Numbered from the stretch's first letter, positions 16,504-25,460 are shown. The stretch is DNA of 54,009 bases from Erysipelotrichaceae bacterium (GCA_012513225.1 JAAZCQ010000038.1:1-54009), one strand, 5' to 3'. Notes: generated by a model not told the origin, from the sequence alone. Program-made: numbers and translations.

Positions 16504-16713
16504 TTACTTTACATTTATTTGAAAATATATGGTTTTAAATTCTGATGTACTTTTTAATGTTTTTTTAATTAAAGCAGCTGCTTCTTCATCATTATCACTC
16601 TTAAAAATTAAGTTAAAACCATCTTTTTTTACAAAACTAATATTGTAAGAATCAATAGCTGATACCTTTTCTATCAACTTATCTTGATACATAGAAACAT
16701 TAATATATATCAT
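16504..16713 (-). CDS. Small hypothetical protein, possible ferredoxin-like fold
   Basis: I do not recognise this 69-aa product. It has a clear AAAGGAGTG ribosome site and lies in the same orientation between rpiR and the AEC permease, so it is likely real. Predicted strands and helices alternate as strand (MIYINVSM), helix (QDKLIEKVSAI), strand (YNISFVKKD), strand (FNLIFKSD), helix (EEAAALIKKTLKST), strand (TIYFQINVK). That is the order of a ferredoxin-like or ACT-like fold. No cysteines or signal peptide. A small regulatory or ligand-binding role is speculation. Confidence 0.6.
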   Translation of the reverse strand: MIYINVSMYQDKLIEKVSAIDSYNISFVKKDGFNLIFKSDNDEEAAALIKKTLKSTSEFKTIYFQINVK

Positions 16714-16771
16714 ACTAATTGCACTCCTTTCTATTTTTATACAACTAATGGTAAAATATTTAACTAATATT

Positions 16772-17524
16772 TTATCCCATCATTTGTTTTGCTATTTCAG
16801 TTGTTAGTAAATCAACAAAAAGCATAAATACAATTTGACTTTCTAAGTAACAAGGATAATTCTGGTTTTTCCAATTAGGTAGCCATATTAATTTGTCTAC
16901 TTTATTTTTTAAAGAATGTTTTTCGCTCATAGTAATTAAAATAATATATGGTCTTTTATCATCAGACATTTCATTAATTGATTCTACCGATTCTTTATGA
17001 ACGTTACTTTGTGCAGAAAATATTATTAAAACATCATCTTTTCCAATAAATTGAGGTAAAGTGTGAGTTTTATCAGGAAAAATAAAAGAAGATATTAAAG
17101 ATAATTTAACCAAATTCATCTCTAATAACTGTGCAGGTAGAGAGCTTTTATGATAACCAGTTGTTGCAATGAATCTTGATTTTGTAATTTTCTTTGCAAT
17201 AAATGATAATTCATCATTACTTAAAGCATTGGGTATTAAATTTATTAATTTTGTATAATAGTCAAAAGTTGTTGAATAATTTTCCTCAATAACACCAGAT
17301 TTTTGATATTTATAAATATCATATTTAAAATCGTTAAATCCTTGATATCCTAATTTTTGACAAAACCTAGTAATTGCCGATTGAGAAACGTTATGTTCTT
17401 CAGCAATTGATGTTGCAGTGCCTCTTAAAACGTCATCAATATTATTAATAATGATATCGTAGACTAAAAGCTCTTTTTTTGTAAAACTTGATTTTTTAAA
17501 CTCCATTTGCTCGAATGGGTTCAT
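16772..17524 (-). CDS. RpiR-family transcriptional regulator (HTH plus SIS domain)
   Basis: The product is 250 aa. The N-terminal HTH_6 domain (about residues 1-77) includes TATSIAEEHNVSQSAITRFC and KLGYQGFNDFK, the RpiR hallmark. The C-terminal SIS domain (about 110-240) has ARFIATTGYHKSS-like and DVLIIFSAQSNVHKE segments, where phosphosugars bind. Such regulators usually control the sugar genes beside them. Here those are the ceramidase-like gene 19 bp upstream and the divergent PTS EIIC at 18.9 kb. Candidate operator repeats are at 18825-18868. GGAGG precedes the ATG. Confidence 0.9.
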   Translation of the reverse strand: MNPFEQMEFKKSSFTKKELLVYDIIINNIDDVLRGTATSIAEEHNVSQSAITRFCQKLGYQGFNDFKYDIYKYQKSGVIEENYSTTFDYYTKLINLIPNALSNDELSFIAKKITKSRFIATTGYHKSSLPAQLLEMNLVKLSLISSFIFPDKTHTLPQFIGKDDVLIIFSAQSNVHKESVESINEMSDDKRPYIILITMSEKHSLKNKVDKLIWLPNWKNQNYPCYLESQIVFMLFVDLLTTEIAKQMMG

Positions 17525-17543
17525 AATAATACCTCCAATTATT

Positions 17544-18755
17544 CTAAATCAATGAACGTGTTTTTTCTATAACATAATTTATAAAAGAATCAGCAGCATC
17601 GTAAGGTAATCTAGAATTAAATGTTTCAAAATATTTTCCATATTCTTCATTTGATACCATATAATTACAGTAAGTATTTGCATAACAAATAAGAATAACA
17701 TTATAATCTGGAAAACTATTTTTAATTCTAAGACCTAGCGAACTAATAACATCACCCGGTAATGTAATCAAAATATTATTACCAATAATTGTAATTTGAG
17801 AAATTAATGTTAGTGTTATAGGGCTAAGATCCTTTTTAATTTTTTGTCTTTCTAGAAGCATTTTATTAAATATATCATTATTATTTTCTTCAATTGCCTT
17901 TTCTATTTCTTTAGTCATCTTAATCCAAAAAGGATCTGTAGCCGCATCAAAATATGATTCTTTATCTATTTGAATTCTTTTTATGGTACCATCTTTTACA
18001 TCAATATTTTTACGTTTGTTAATTATTTGATTAAAAATATTCTCAGCATTGATATTTATATCTTTAGGAAGGTTATCCCTATAAAAACGTGTTGAAACAT
18101 CACCACAAGTACCATTTGTTGCCAAAACAACACAGTTAAAATATTTTGATAATTTATTCCTTACTAATCCAATGATATCAGCTGATAATAATAAATTATC
18201 TTTACCAAAGAAAGTTGGATGTGTTGAAATATTTAATATAGTTCCAATATGCTCTTTATTATAATTATAAAAATGGATTAAATTACATGATTTATCAGCT
18301 TTTCCATTTCTAATATTTCTATTACCATATATACCTTCTATATCTAAAGTTTCAAATAAAACATTACAAGGAGTAAGAGTATTTAAGCATATACCAATAC
18401 TTTTTAAAATATTATTTTTTGCACTTTCCTTTAATTCGTAATCAACCTTGGTATCCTCAAATGCTAATTTAAAAAATGCAGGTGCAGAATGAGTATGTAT
18501 ACAAGCAATTGTTATATTCTCGATAGGAATATTATATTTTTTATAAATTACACTTTTAATTTCATCACAAAAATCAAAATCTAAAATAATCGAATCTAGT
18601 ACGCTTAAAATAAATGTTGATTCATTTTTTTTAAATACACAAGTATTAATTAAAATAGGATCATGAACACCTACACTTTTTTCTTCTCTACTATATCCTG
18701 CCATAAAGCAAGGACGTTTAGGAGTAATATCTATTGTATTAAAAGAAACTTTCAT
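17544..18755 (-). CDS. Neutral/alkaline ceramidase-like hydrolase (cytoplasmic form)
   Basis: The product is 403 aa. It matches the N-terminal catalytic domain of the neutral/alkaline ceramidase family: FNTIDITPKRPCFMAGYSRE, IACIHTHSAPAFF (metal-binding His), NISTHPTFFGK, and ATNGTCGDVSTRFYRD with the GD-S catalytic region, then ITLPGDVIS and CYANTYCNYM. No signal peptide is present, and the C-terminal domain of secreted ceramidases is absent. In bacteria this fold is also found next to sugar genes, and the RpiR/PTS setting here suggests a sugar amide or glycoconjugate substrate. The start at 18755 follows AAAGGAGAG. Confidence 0.8.
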   Translation of the reverse strand: MKVSFNTIDITPKRPCFMAGYSREEKSVGVHDPILINTCVFKKNESTFILSVLDSIILDFDFCDEIKSVIYKKYNIPIENITIACIHTHSAPAFFKLAFEDTKVDYELKESAKNNILKSIGICLNTLTPCNVLFETLDIEGIYGNRNIRNGKADKSCNLIHFYNYNKEHIGTILNISTHPTFFGKDNLLLSADIIGLVRNKLSKYFNCVVLATNGTCGDVSTRFYRDNLPKDININAENIFNQIINKRKNIDVKDGTIKRIQIDKESYFDAATDPFWIKMTKEIEKAIEENNNDIFNKMLLERQKIKKDLSPITLTLISQITIIGNNILITLPGDVISSLGLRIKNSFPDYNVILICYANTYCNYMVSNEEYGKYFETFNSRLPYDAADSFINYVIEKTRSLI

Positions 18756-18824
18756 TTTTAATCTCTCCTTTTGATATTTCAATTATAAATCATAAACTAC
18801 AAAAGATAAAGAGTTTTTTGAATG

Positions 18825-18878
18825 ATTATTCATTTTATATAATTTTCTATTGCATAATTATTCATTTTGTGTTAAATT
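18825..18878. promoter_or_regulatory. Divergent control region with repeated operator-like boxes
   Basis: ATTATTCATTTT occurs at 18825-18836 and again at 18857-18868, 32 bp apart (about three helical turns). The first copy lies in a small dyad, AATGA-TTAT-TCATT. The second overlaps the probable EIIC promoter TTGCAT (18850-18855), 17 bp, TTAAAT (18873-18878). These are likely sites for the adjacent RpiR regulator. Confidence 0.5.
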
Positions 18879-18930
18879 GTTTCTATCAAGAAAGTCGCAT
18901 GCAAATCTTGAATATTCGAAGGGAGATATT

Positions 18931-20250
18931 ATGAAACAAGAAAAAAAGACGTTTATGGAAAATTTCCAAGAAGCTATGGAAAAGTACGTTGTTCCCATTG
19001 GTATGAAAATATCAGATCAAAGACATATGGCAGCTATTAGAGAAGGAATGACTGTTATGATTCCTATTACCATCGTTGGAGGTTTTGCAGTTTTACTTGC
19101 AGTTCCACCAGTTCCTGCAGGAATAACAGAAGGAACTAATATTTTTTATTCTTTTTTACTAGCATGGAAAAATTGGGCAGCAATAAACTCTACTGTATTA
19201 ATGCTTCCTTATTACTTAACAATTGGAATTATTTCAGTTTATGTTGTTTGTGGGGTATCCTATAGTTTAGCTAAATCTTATAAAATGGATGGGATAAACA
19301 ACATGCTAGCAGCTCTTCTTATATTTTTATCTGTAAGTGATGCTGTTGATTTTACTACATTATCTATTTCTATTTCAAAATTAGGGGCTACTTATATGTT
19401 TGGTGCTATGGTTATAGCTCTTGCAGTTGTAGAAATCAACCGATTCTTTATAGAGAAAAATATTACGATAAAATTTCCTGATTCAGTTCCACCTAATGTT
19501 ACTGGTCCTTTCAATGTATTATTCCCACTAATATTTAATGTAATTGCATTCATTCTACTTAATGTATTAATTATAAATATGACTGGTTCAGGAATTACAT
19601 ATTTAGTATTCACTATTTTCCAACCTCTTATGAAAGCTACTGGAAGCCTGCCTTCTATATTAATTATAAACTTTATAATGACAACATTTTGGTTCTTTGG
19701 TATTCATGGAACAAATATGGTAGCAGTAGTAACTACTCCAATTACCACAGCAGCATTAGCAGCAAATTTAGAAGCATATACTGCTGGAGAACCTATGCAA
19801 TATATTTTTGCAGGAAGTGTAAATAGCGTATTTGGGAACTGGTTAACTTATCTTGCAATGATATTTGTAATATTTGCCTTTGCTAGAAGTTCTAGATTGA
19901 AAAATATAGCTAAAGTTGCTATTGTACCAAGTGTATTTAATATTAATGAGCCTACTATATTCGGAATGCCAACAGTTCTTAACGTTTACACATATATACC
20001 ATTATTAATATGTAGCGTTATAAATTTCTCATCTTACTATATATTAGCAAATGCTGGTATTTTAGGAAAATTCTTTATGACACTACCATTTACAACACCA
20101 GGTCCAATAGCCGCTTTCTTATCAACTATGGATTGGAAAACTATAGTTCTTTGGGCAATACTCTTTGTAGTTGATTTCATTATTCTAACTCCATTTATTA
20201 GAACTTATGATAAGCAACTTTACTCAGAAGAAATAAGTAGTGCAGAATAA
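18931..20250 (+). CDS. PTS EIIC permease, cellobiose/lactose family, full length
   Basis: This 439-aa sugar permease has about ten membrane segments. The conserved blocks are IREGMTVMIPITIVGG, FPDSVPPNV (181-189), WFFGIHGTNM (254-263) and the sugar-binding NINEPTIFGMPTVLN (337-351), ending DWKTIVLW ... TPFIRTYDKQL. It needs EIIA and EIIB partners, which are not in this window. The start at 18931 follows AAGGGAG; an in-frame ATG at 18850 lies upstream of the promoter. It is divergent from the ceramidase-like gene and followed by its own terminator. Substrate is probably an oligosaccharide or glycoside, not more precisely known. Confidence 0.92.
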   Translation: MKQEKKTFMENFQEAMEKYVVPIGMKISDQRHMAAIREGMTVMIPITIVGGFAVLLAVPPVPAGITEGTNIFYSFLLAWKNWAAINSTVLMLPYYLTIGIISVYVVCGVSYSLAKSYKMDGINNMLAALLIFLSVSDAVDFTTLSISISKLGATYMFGAMVIALAVVEINRFFIEKNITIKFPDSVPPNVTGPFNVLFPLIFNVIAFILLNVLIINMTGSGITYLVFTIFQPLMKATGSLPSILIINFIMTTFWFFGIHGTNMVAVVTTPITTAALAANLEAYTAGEPMQYIFAGSVNSVFGNWLTYLAMIFVIFAFARSSRLKNIAKVAIVPSVFNINEPTIFGMPTVLNVYTYIPLLICSVINFSSYYILANAGILGKFFMTLPFTTPGPIAAFLSTMDWKTIVLWAILFVVDFIILTPFIRTYDKQLYSEEISSAE

Positions 20251-20266
20251 TTAAATTTATATAATC

Positions 20267-20307
20267 AAAAAAAGCTAAACTTTAAATATAAAGTATAGCT
20301 TTTTTTA
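20267..20307 (+). terminator. Terminator after PTS EIIC
   Basis: AAAAAAAGCTA ... TAGCTTTTTTT, with an inner ACTTTA/TAAAGT pair, directly after the stop. Confidence 0.8.
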
Positions 20308-20321
20308 TAATTACCTTTATC

Positions 20322-20353
20322 ATAAAAAAAGATGTTGATTTTCACCAACATCT
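20322..20353 (-). terminator. ileS terminator
   Basis: On the minus strand, AGATGTTG pairs with CAACATCT and is followed by seven T. Confidence 0.85.
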
Positions 20354-20368
20354 GATTGTATATATTTC

Positions 20369-23089
20369 TTATTTATCTAATACTTTTTGGCAACGTGGAC
20401 ATAATCCATCTTCAGCATGCTCTTCACTTATATTCCAACATCTAGGACATACCATTCCTATAGCTTCTTTCACTTCAACTTTAACTTCTTCACTCTCAAT
20501 GAATTCTACCTTAGAAACAATTAGCCATTGTGCTACTTTATTATTAAATGTGTCATTTAATAAATCTATTGTATCTTTTGGTGCATATATAATAAGTAAT
20601 GCCTCCAAAGGTTTTCCAATGATTTTTTCACTTCTTGCAACTTCTAATGCTTTAAATGCGACATCTCTAAATTCATTAACTTTTTTAAATCTTACAAGAA
20701 TATTATCTTTGTCACTATAATTTTTTACATTAGGGAAATGAGTATAATGAACAAGATTAGCTTCTGTATTATTGAAAATACTCCATACTTCATCCATTGT
20801 ATATACAAGAATAGGAGCCCATAACTTACTTAAAGAATCAACTGTATTCCAAATAACACTTTGAACTTGTCTTCTTCTAAAATCATTTTTCCTTTCTATA
20901 TAAAGAATATCTTTAGCAAAATCTAAATAATATGAACTCAATTCATTTGTCATAAGGTTAAACATTTTTGAAGTAGCAGCTACATAATCATACTTCATAT
21001 AATCTTCTCTTACTTCTTTTACAGTTTGATCAAGTTTTACCATAATATATTTATCAATATAACTTAAATCATTATATTCAATCATATCTGTAGTAGGATT
21101 AAAATCATCTGGGTTAATATTCCCAAGCATAAATTTAAATGTATTTCTTACTTTACGATATTGCTCAGTAACTTGTTTTAAGTTATCATCACCAATTCTC
21201 ATATCTTGTTTAAAATCAACTGTAGCTGCCCATAATCTAAGAATATCTGCACCTTTTTGATTAATAACCTTCATAGGATCTAATACATTTCCTAAAGATT
21301 TACTCATTTTTACACCTTTTGAATCATTTACATAACCATGAGATAAAACTGACTTATAAGGTGCTTTACCATTTATTGCAGTTCCAATAATTAAAGAAGA
21401 GTTGAACCATCCTCTATATTGATCACTACCTTCAAAATATAAATCTGCTGGATATTCTAATCCTCTAGCTTTTAATTCTTGATGGCTACTTCCAGAATCA
21501 AACCATACATCCATTATGTCTTTTTCTTTTGTAAATAAGCCATTTGGAGATTTTTCATTAGTATAACCTTCAGGCAATAGATCCTTTGCTTCCCTATCAA
21601 ACCAAACATTAGAACCATATTCTCCAATTAATTTTTCAATATGATCAAATACTTCTTTTTCCATAATTGGAGATTTATCTTCATTAAATATAATTGGAAT
21701 TGGAACTCCCCACAATCTTTGACGAGAGATACACCAATCTCCCCTATCCTTAATCATATTAAAAAGTCTAACTTCTCCCCATTCATTTTCCCAATTAACT
21801 TGTTTTACTTGTTCTATTAATTTTTCTCTAATTTTTTCAATACTTGTAAACCATTGAACAGTAGCTCTAAATATAACTGGTTTTTTTAATCTATCATCAT
21901 GAGGATAAGAGTGGGTAATAGTTTCAACATGTAATAAACTCTTTTTATTATTCAACAATGTAATAACTTTCTTTGTACAATCTTCTACAAATAATCCTTG
22001 TAGTTCTTCTCCAGCTGCACTAGTCATACATCCTTTTTCATCAACAGGACAATAAGCCTCTAATCCATATTTTATACCAACATAATAGTCATCTGCACCA
22101 TGTCCTGGAGCAGTATGAACACAACCTGTACCATCTTCATCAGTAACATGAGTTCCTAAAATAACAATTGATTCTTTTTCCGGATACAAAGGATGAATTG
22201 CAGTAGTAAACTCAAGTTCTTTACCTACAAATGTTTTTAAAATACCTTCATTTTCTAGATTAAGTTTCTCTAATATTTTATCTACTAAAGATTCTAATAA
22301 TATCAATTTACCCTTACTAGTTTTAACTAATGCATATGTTAAATCTGGATGTAAACAAATAGCCAAGTTTGCAGGTATAGTCCAAGGTGTAGTTGTCCAT
22401 ATAACATATTTTTCATCACCTTCTAAAATACCTTTTCCATCTTTAACATTAAAAGCAACATAAATTGCAGGGTCTTTCTTATCAATATAAACTATTTCTG
22501 AATCAGCAACAGCAGTTTCTGCAGCTGGAGACCAATAAATAGGTTTTAATCCTTGGAATATTAAACCATCCAAAGCCATTTTTGAAAATGCTTGGATTTG
22601 TCTTTGTTCATATTCTTTTAATAAAGTAATATAAGGATTTTCATAATCAGCAATTTGGCCTAATCTTTTTTCAGTTTCCATTTGAATTTTAATTTGTTTC
22701 CATGCATACTCTTCACATTTTTTTCTAAAATCAGAAATACTCATTGCTTTTCTATCTACACCTAGTTTAGCCATTGCATTTTCAATAGGTAAACCATGGG
22801 TATCCCATCCTGGAAAAAATGGAGTGTAATATCCATTCATAGCATGTGTTCTAACAATAAAGTCCTTGATAATTCTATTCATAGCTGTCCCAGCATGTAA
22901 ATTCCCATTTGCATAAGGAGGTCCATCATGTAGTACATAATAAGGTTCTCCTTCATGAACCTTTAAAAACTTTTCATAGTGGTTATCTTCCTCCCATTTT
23001 TTTAAAATAGCTGGTTCTTTTACAGGAAGATTCCCTCTCATTTCAAACTCAGTATGAGGCATTAGTAATGTATCTTTGTAATCTGTCAT
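20369..23089 (-). CDS. ileS: Isoleucyl-tRNA synthetase
   Basis: This 906-aa class I synthetase has GPPYANGNLHAG (the HIGH motif, about 56-67), WDTHGLPIE, the editing-domain stretch TTPWTIPANLAI, GSDQYRGWFNSSL, KMSKSLGN, and a C-terminal zinc ribbon CPRCWNISEEHAEDGLCPRC (close to 884-903). The zinc ribbon is typical of the bacterial (mupirocin-sensitive) type. The ATG follows AAAGGAGTAAAT. A T-box leader for uncharged tRNA-Ile precedes it, right after divIVA, an order well known in Firmicutes. Confidence 0.97.
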   Translation of the reverse strand: MTDYKDTLLMPHTEFEMRGNLPVKEPAILKKWEEDNHYEKFLKVHEGEPYYVLHDGPPYANGNLHAGTAMNRIIKDFIVRTHAMNGYYTPFFPGWDTHGLPIENAMAKLGVDRKAMSISDFRKKCEEYAWKQIKIQMETEKRLGQIADYENPYITLLKEYEQRQIQAFSKMALDGLIFQGLKPIYWSPAAETAVADSEIVYIDKKDPAIYVAFNVKDGKGILEGDEKYVIWTTTPWTIPANLAICLHPDLTYALVKTSKGKLILLESLVDKILEKLNLENEGILKTFVGKELEFTTAIHPLYPEKESIVILGTHVTDEDGTGCVHTAPGHGADDYYVGIKYGLEAYCPVDEKGCMTSAAGEELQGLFVEDCTKKVITLLNNKKSLLHVETITHSYPHDDRLKKPVIFRATVQWFTSIEKIREKLIEQVKQVNWENEWGEVRLFNMIKDRGDWCISRQRLWGVPIPIIFNEDKSPIMEKEVFDHIEKLIGEYGSNVWFDREAKDLLPEGYTNEKSPNGLFTKEKDIMDVWFDSGSSHQELKARGLEYPADLYFEGSDQYRGWFNSSLIIGTAINGKAPYKSVLSHGYVNDSKGVKMSKSLGNVLDPMKVINQKGADILRLWAATVDFKQDMRIGDDNLKQVTEQYRKVRNTFKFMLGNINPDDFNPTTDMIEYNDLSYIDKYIMVKLDQTVKEVREDYMKYDYVAATSKMFNLMTNELSSYYLDFAKDILYIERKNDFRRRQVQSVIWNTVDSLSKLWAPILVYTMDEVWSIFNNTEANLVHYTHFPNVKNYSDKDNILVRFKKVNEFRDVAFKALEVARSEKIIGKPLEALLIIYAPKDTIDLLNDTFNNKVAQWLIVSKVEFIESEEVKVEVKEAIGMVCPRCWNISEEHAEDGLCPRCQKVLDK

Positions 23090-23105
23090 ATTTACTCCTT
23101 TTCAA

Positions 23106-23290
23106 ATAAAAAACGCCCTAAATCTAAGGACGTAATAACGCGGTACCACCTTAGTTCATCAAAATTGATGCCCTCATATCCTTAACGCGGACTAACGGTT
23201 TTATACTGCTCCCAAGTGATACTATCTTTAATATTCATCTCATTTTCACCACCCATGAGCTCTCTAATATAAATATTTAAAGTAGCGTGT
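23106..23290 (-). promoter_or_regulatory. T-box leader (tRNA-Ile) of ileS
   Basis: On the minus strand the T-box core AAGGTGGTACCGCG (23139-23152) is followed by the terminator ACGTCC ... GGGCGT plus T run (23108-23135). Upstream, GGGAGCAGTATAA and a stem I with the AGAGAGC and GGTGGTGAAAATGAGA-like regions are present. ATC in AGTATCAC (about 23216-23223) is the likely isoleucine specifier codon. Uncharged tRNA-Ile would stabilise the anti-terminator. Confidence 0.9.
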
Positions 23291-23295
23291 CTTGA

Positions 23296-23775
23296 TCAAT
23301 GCATCTTTTTTTCAGCTTCTTCAAGCCATCTAAGATCAGGTAAGTCTGGAAATTTAAATTCTTCAACATCAATATATAAGTTGTCAAGTTTTCCTTTTAC
23401 ATCGTCTTTCATATCTTTAATGCTGTTTGTTAACTTAGCCAAATCTGTAAATATCATTCTTGAAATAGCTAAGGATTCTTTTACTATCATATCTGCATTT
23501 TCTTGTGCAGAACTTATGATAGAATTTGCTTCTTGTAAAGCCATTCTAGATATATTTTCTGCAAGTTGTTCCTTAGTATTAAGTGTTGCATTAAGGCTTA
23601 CATACCTAGATCGTAATTCTTCCATTAATAATGAAGATTGTTCTAATTTTGCAGAATATAATTCTAATTTTCTTTTTAGGTCAAGTATCTCTTTTTCATA
23701 TTGACTAATTACATTGTCAACCGCAAAGCGATCATAACCATTTTTCATGATACGAAATTTAGGCTTATCGCTCAT
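23296..23775 (-). CDS. divIVA: DivIVA-like cell-pole/division protein
   Basis: The product is 159 aa. The N-terminal DivIVA membrane-binding motif reads KFRIMKNGYDRFAVDNVISQ, followed by a long coiled coil (about 28-140: KEILDLKRKLELYSAKLEQ and onward). DivIVA marks curved membrane at poles and septa and recruits division or wall proteins. Its place between ylmH and ileS is the classic one. TTTAGGAGG precedes the ATG and the ylmH stop is 11 bp upstream. Confidence 0.9.
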   Translation of the reverse strand: MSDKPKFRIMKNGYDRFAVDNVISQYEKEILDLKRKLELYSAKLEQSSLLMEELRSRYVSLNATLNTKEQLAENISRMALQEANSIISSAQENADMIVKESLAISRMIFTDLAKLTNSIKDMKDDVKGKLDNLYIDVEEFKFPDLPDLRWLEEAEKKMH

Positions 23776-23786
23776 TAGATTACCTC

Positions 23787-24527
23787 CTAAATATATTGTT
23801 CTATTTGTACCAATAAACGATTCTTCTTAGTTGGTTTTATCACACCTCTATAAATAAAGCGCCCCTTCCCTCTAATAGAAATCACACAATTATTATTGCA
23901 TAACTTAGCTGTTTGTGCAATTAGTATATGGTTAACTTTAACTTTTTCATTTTTAATCATTTCTTGAGCTTTACTTCTACTACATTCACAAATACAGCTA
24001 ATAATATTATCTATTCTATTAGAACTAACAACCTTTTCAAATGATATTGTTTTAATTTTTCTTTCATAATTAATGTCGCTAACTTTAAATTTTACATTAG
24101 CTTTAGAAATAGAAGTAAAATTATCTATTATAAATTTCGAAAAGTTTTTTGTTGTATATAATACAATTTGTCCATCATCAATCCAAAAGTCACCTACACT
24201 ATTTCTATTAATAGATAAAGACATCAATGCTCCAAGAACATCTCTATGTGTCAAATCTATAAACCTTTTATCGTATTTACTAGTAAGGCACACTATATCA
24301 GAAAAGTCATCTTTCTTATCGACCAGAAAAATGACTTTATTATATTCTGCATCTTTATAACCACCATCAATTTTATATAGATATTTATTACCTAAATATT
24401 TTTTGATGATAGTTAATTCCTCTTGATTTAAAAAATTAGATGAGACAATTTTATTATTTGATTTATTTTGATAAACCAAATCATCTATTCTAGAAATAAG
24501 TTTTTTATAAGATTCCTCATTACTCAT
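23787..24527 (-). CDS. ylmH: YlmH-like S4-domain RNA-binding protein
   Basis: The 246-aa product matches YlmH: a middle segment THRDVLGALMSLSINRNSVGDFWI and a C-terminal S4 RNA-binding domain (about residues 165-235) with VSSNRIDNIISCICECSRSK and EMIKNEKVKVNHI. YlmH proteins bind ribosomal particles and help rescue stalled translation in Firmicutes, and they are often encoded with division genes. It overlaps sepF by 8 bp. The usual ylmG gene between sepF and ylmH is missing here. Confidence 0.9.
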   Translation of the reverse strand: MSNEESYKKLISRIDDLVYQNKSNNKIVSSNFLNQEELTIIKKYLGNKYLYKIDGGYKDAEYNKVIFLVDKKDDFSDIVCLTSKYDKRFIDLTHRDVLGALMSLSINRNSVGDFWIDDGQIVLYTTKNFSKFIIDNFTSISKANVKFKVSDINYERKIKTISFEKVVSSNRIDNIISCICECSRSKAQEMIKNEKVKVNHILIAQTAKLCNNNCVISIRGKGRFIYRGVIKPTKKNRLLVQIEQYI

Positions 24528-24930
24528 CTTGTTCTAAACTAATAACTCCATCAACTCCAATTGTACTTGGTGTTAATAAAATGGCATTATGAGCTATTTT
24601 TTGAATAGTTCCATCTAACGCAAATACTACTCCAGTTAAAAAGTCAATTGTTCTTTGAGCATAGTCTCTTTGTAGCCTATGAAGATTTACTACACAAGCC
24701 CTTCTTTGTTTTAAGTGACGAGCAATCTCTTCTGCTTCCTCAAAACTTCTTGGCTCAAATAAAACCATTTTAGTATCTGAAGAAACTCTATTTATTTTAG
24801 TTTTAGGAGCTTCATAAGAACTAATAGCTTTTGCTTCTTCTCTAGTTACTTCTAATTCTCCTGCATCACTTTCATAATTATCTTCTTCAATAGGTGCAAT
24901 AAAGTCAATAAATTTCTTTTTTATTCCCAT
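24520..24930 (-). CDS. sepF: Cell division protein SepF, copy 1
   Basis: The product is 136 aa. The N-terminal amphipathic membrane anchor (MGIKKKFIDFIAPIEE), an acidic linker and the SepF core (TKMVLFEPRSFEEAEEIARH, then LTGVVFALDGTIQKIAHN) are all present. SepF links FtsZ filaments to the membrane. The start at 24930 follows AGGAGG; an in-frame ATG at 24987 lies upstream of the promoter. It is the first of the sepF-ylmH-divIVA genes and nearly identical in its core to the sepF copy just upstream. Confidence 0.93.
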   Translation of the reverse strand: MGIKKKFIDFIAPIEEDNYESDAGELEVTREEAKAISSYEAPKTKINRVSSDTKMVLFEPRSFEEAEEIARHLKQRRACVVNLHRLQRDYAQRTIDFLTGVVFALDGTIQKIAHNAILLTPSTIGVDGVISLEQDE

Positions 24931-24957
24931 AATAAAAACCTCCTGAATACAGCAATA

Positions 24958-24966
24958 ATTATAGCA
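24958..24966 (-). promoter_or_regulatory. Extended -10 promoter of sepF copy 1
   Basis: TGCTATAAT on the minus strand, 28 bases before the ATG, with a weak TGTTAG -35 at 17 bp. It lets copy 1 and the genes after it be transcribed independently of copy 2. Confidence 0.55.
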
Positions 24967-25024
24967 TATTACTATAAATTCTAACACTAGTAAAGCATTT
25001 AATAATAAATCAACTATTTATAAA

Positions 25025-25429
25025 CTAATTGTTATAATTGTCAAAATCAATTTCACCCTCTACTCCGATAGAATCAGGAGTAAGTAAAATAGCATTATGT
25101 GCAATTTTTTGGATAGTCCCATCTAACGCAAATACCGCTCCAGTTAAAAAATCAATTGTACGTTGGGCATATTCTTTTGATAGTTTATGTAAGTTTACTA
25201 CACAAGCCCTTCTTTGTTTTAAGTGTCTTGCAATTTCTTCTGCTTCTTCAAAACTTCTTGGTTCAAATAAAACCATTTTAGTATTTGCATTAATATTTGA
25301 TACTTTTGTTTTAGGTTCTTCATATTTACTAATTGGTTTTGTTTCTAATAGAGTACTTTGTTCTAATAAATCTTCCTCTTCTTCAACTTCTGGTGCAACC
25401 ATGTCTTTTAACTTATCAAATATTCCCAT
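25025..25429 (-). CDS. Cell division protein SepF, copy 2
   Basis: This is a 134-aa SepF paralogue. It starts MGIFDKLKDMVAPEVEEEED (membrane anchor, then acidic linker). The core repeats copy 1 almost residue for residue: TKMVLFEPRSFEEAEEIARH, LKQRRACVVNLH, YAQRTIDFLTGAVFALDGT, IQKIAHNAILLTP. Anchor, linker and tail differ. GGAGG precedes the ATG at 25429 and an extended -10 lies upstream. The two copies are 94 bp apart and in the same direction, as expected from tandem duplication followed by divergence outside the core. Confidence 0.92.
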   Translation of the reverse strand: MGIFDKLKDMVAPEVEEEEDLLEQSTLLETKPISKYEEPKTKVSNINANTKMVLFEPRSFEEAEEIARHLKQRRACVVNLHKLSKEYAQRTIDFLTGAVFALDGTIQKIAHNAILLTPDSIGVEGEIDFDNYNN

Positions 25430-25451
25430 AATAAGTCCTCCAATTAATAAA

Positions 25452-25460
25452 ATTATATCA
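25452..25460 (-). promoter_or_regulatory. Extended -10 promoter of sepF copy 2
   Basis: TGATATAAT on the minus strand, about 22 bases before the ATG. Confidence 0.5.
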
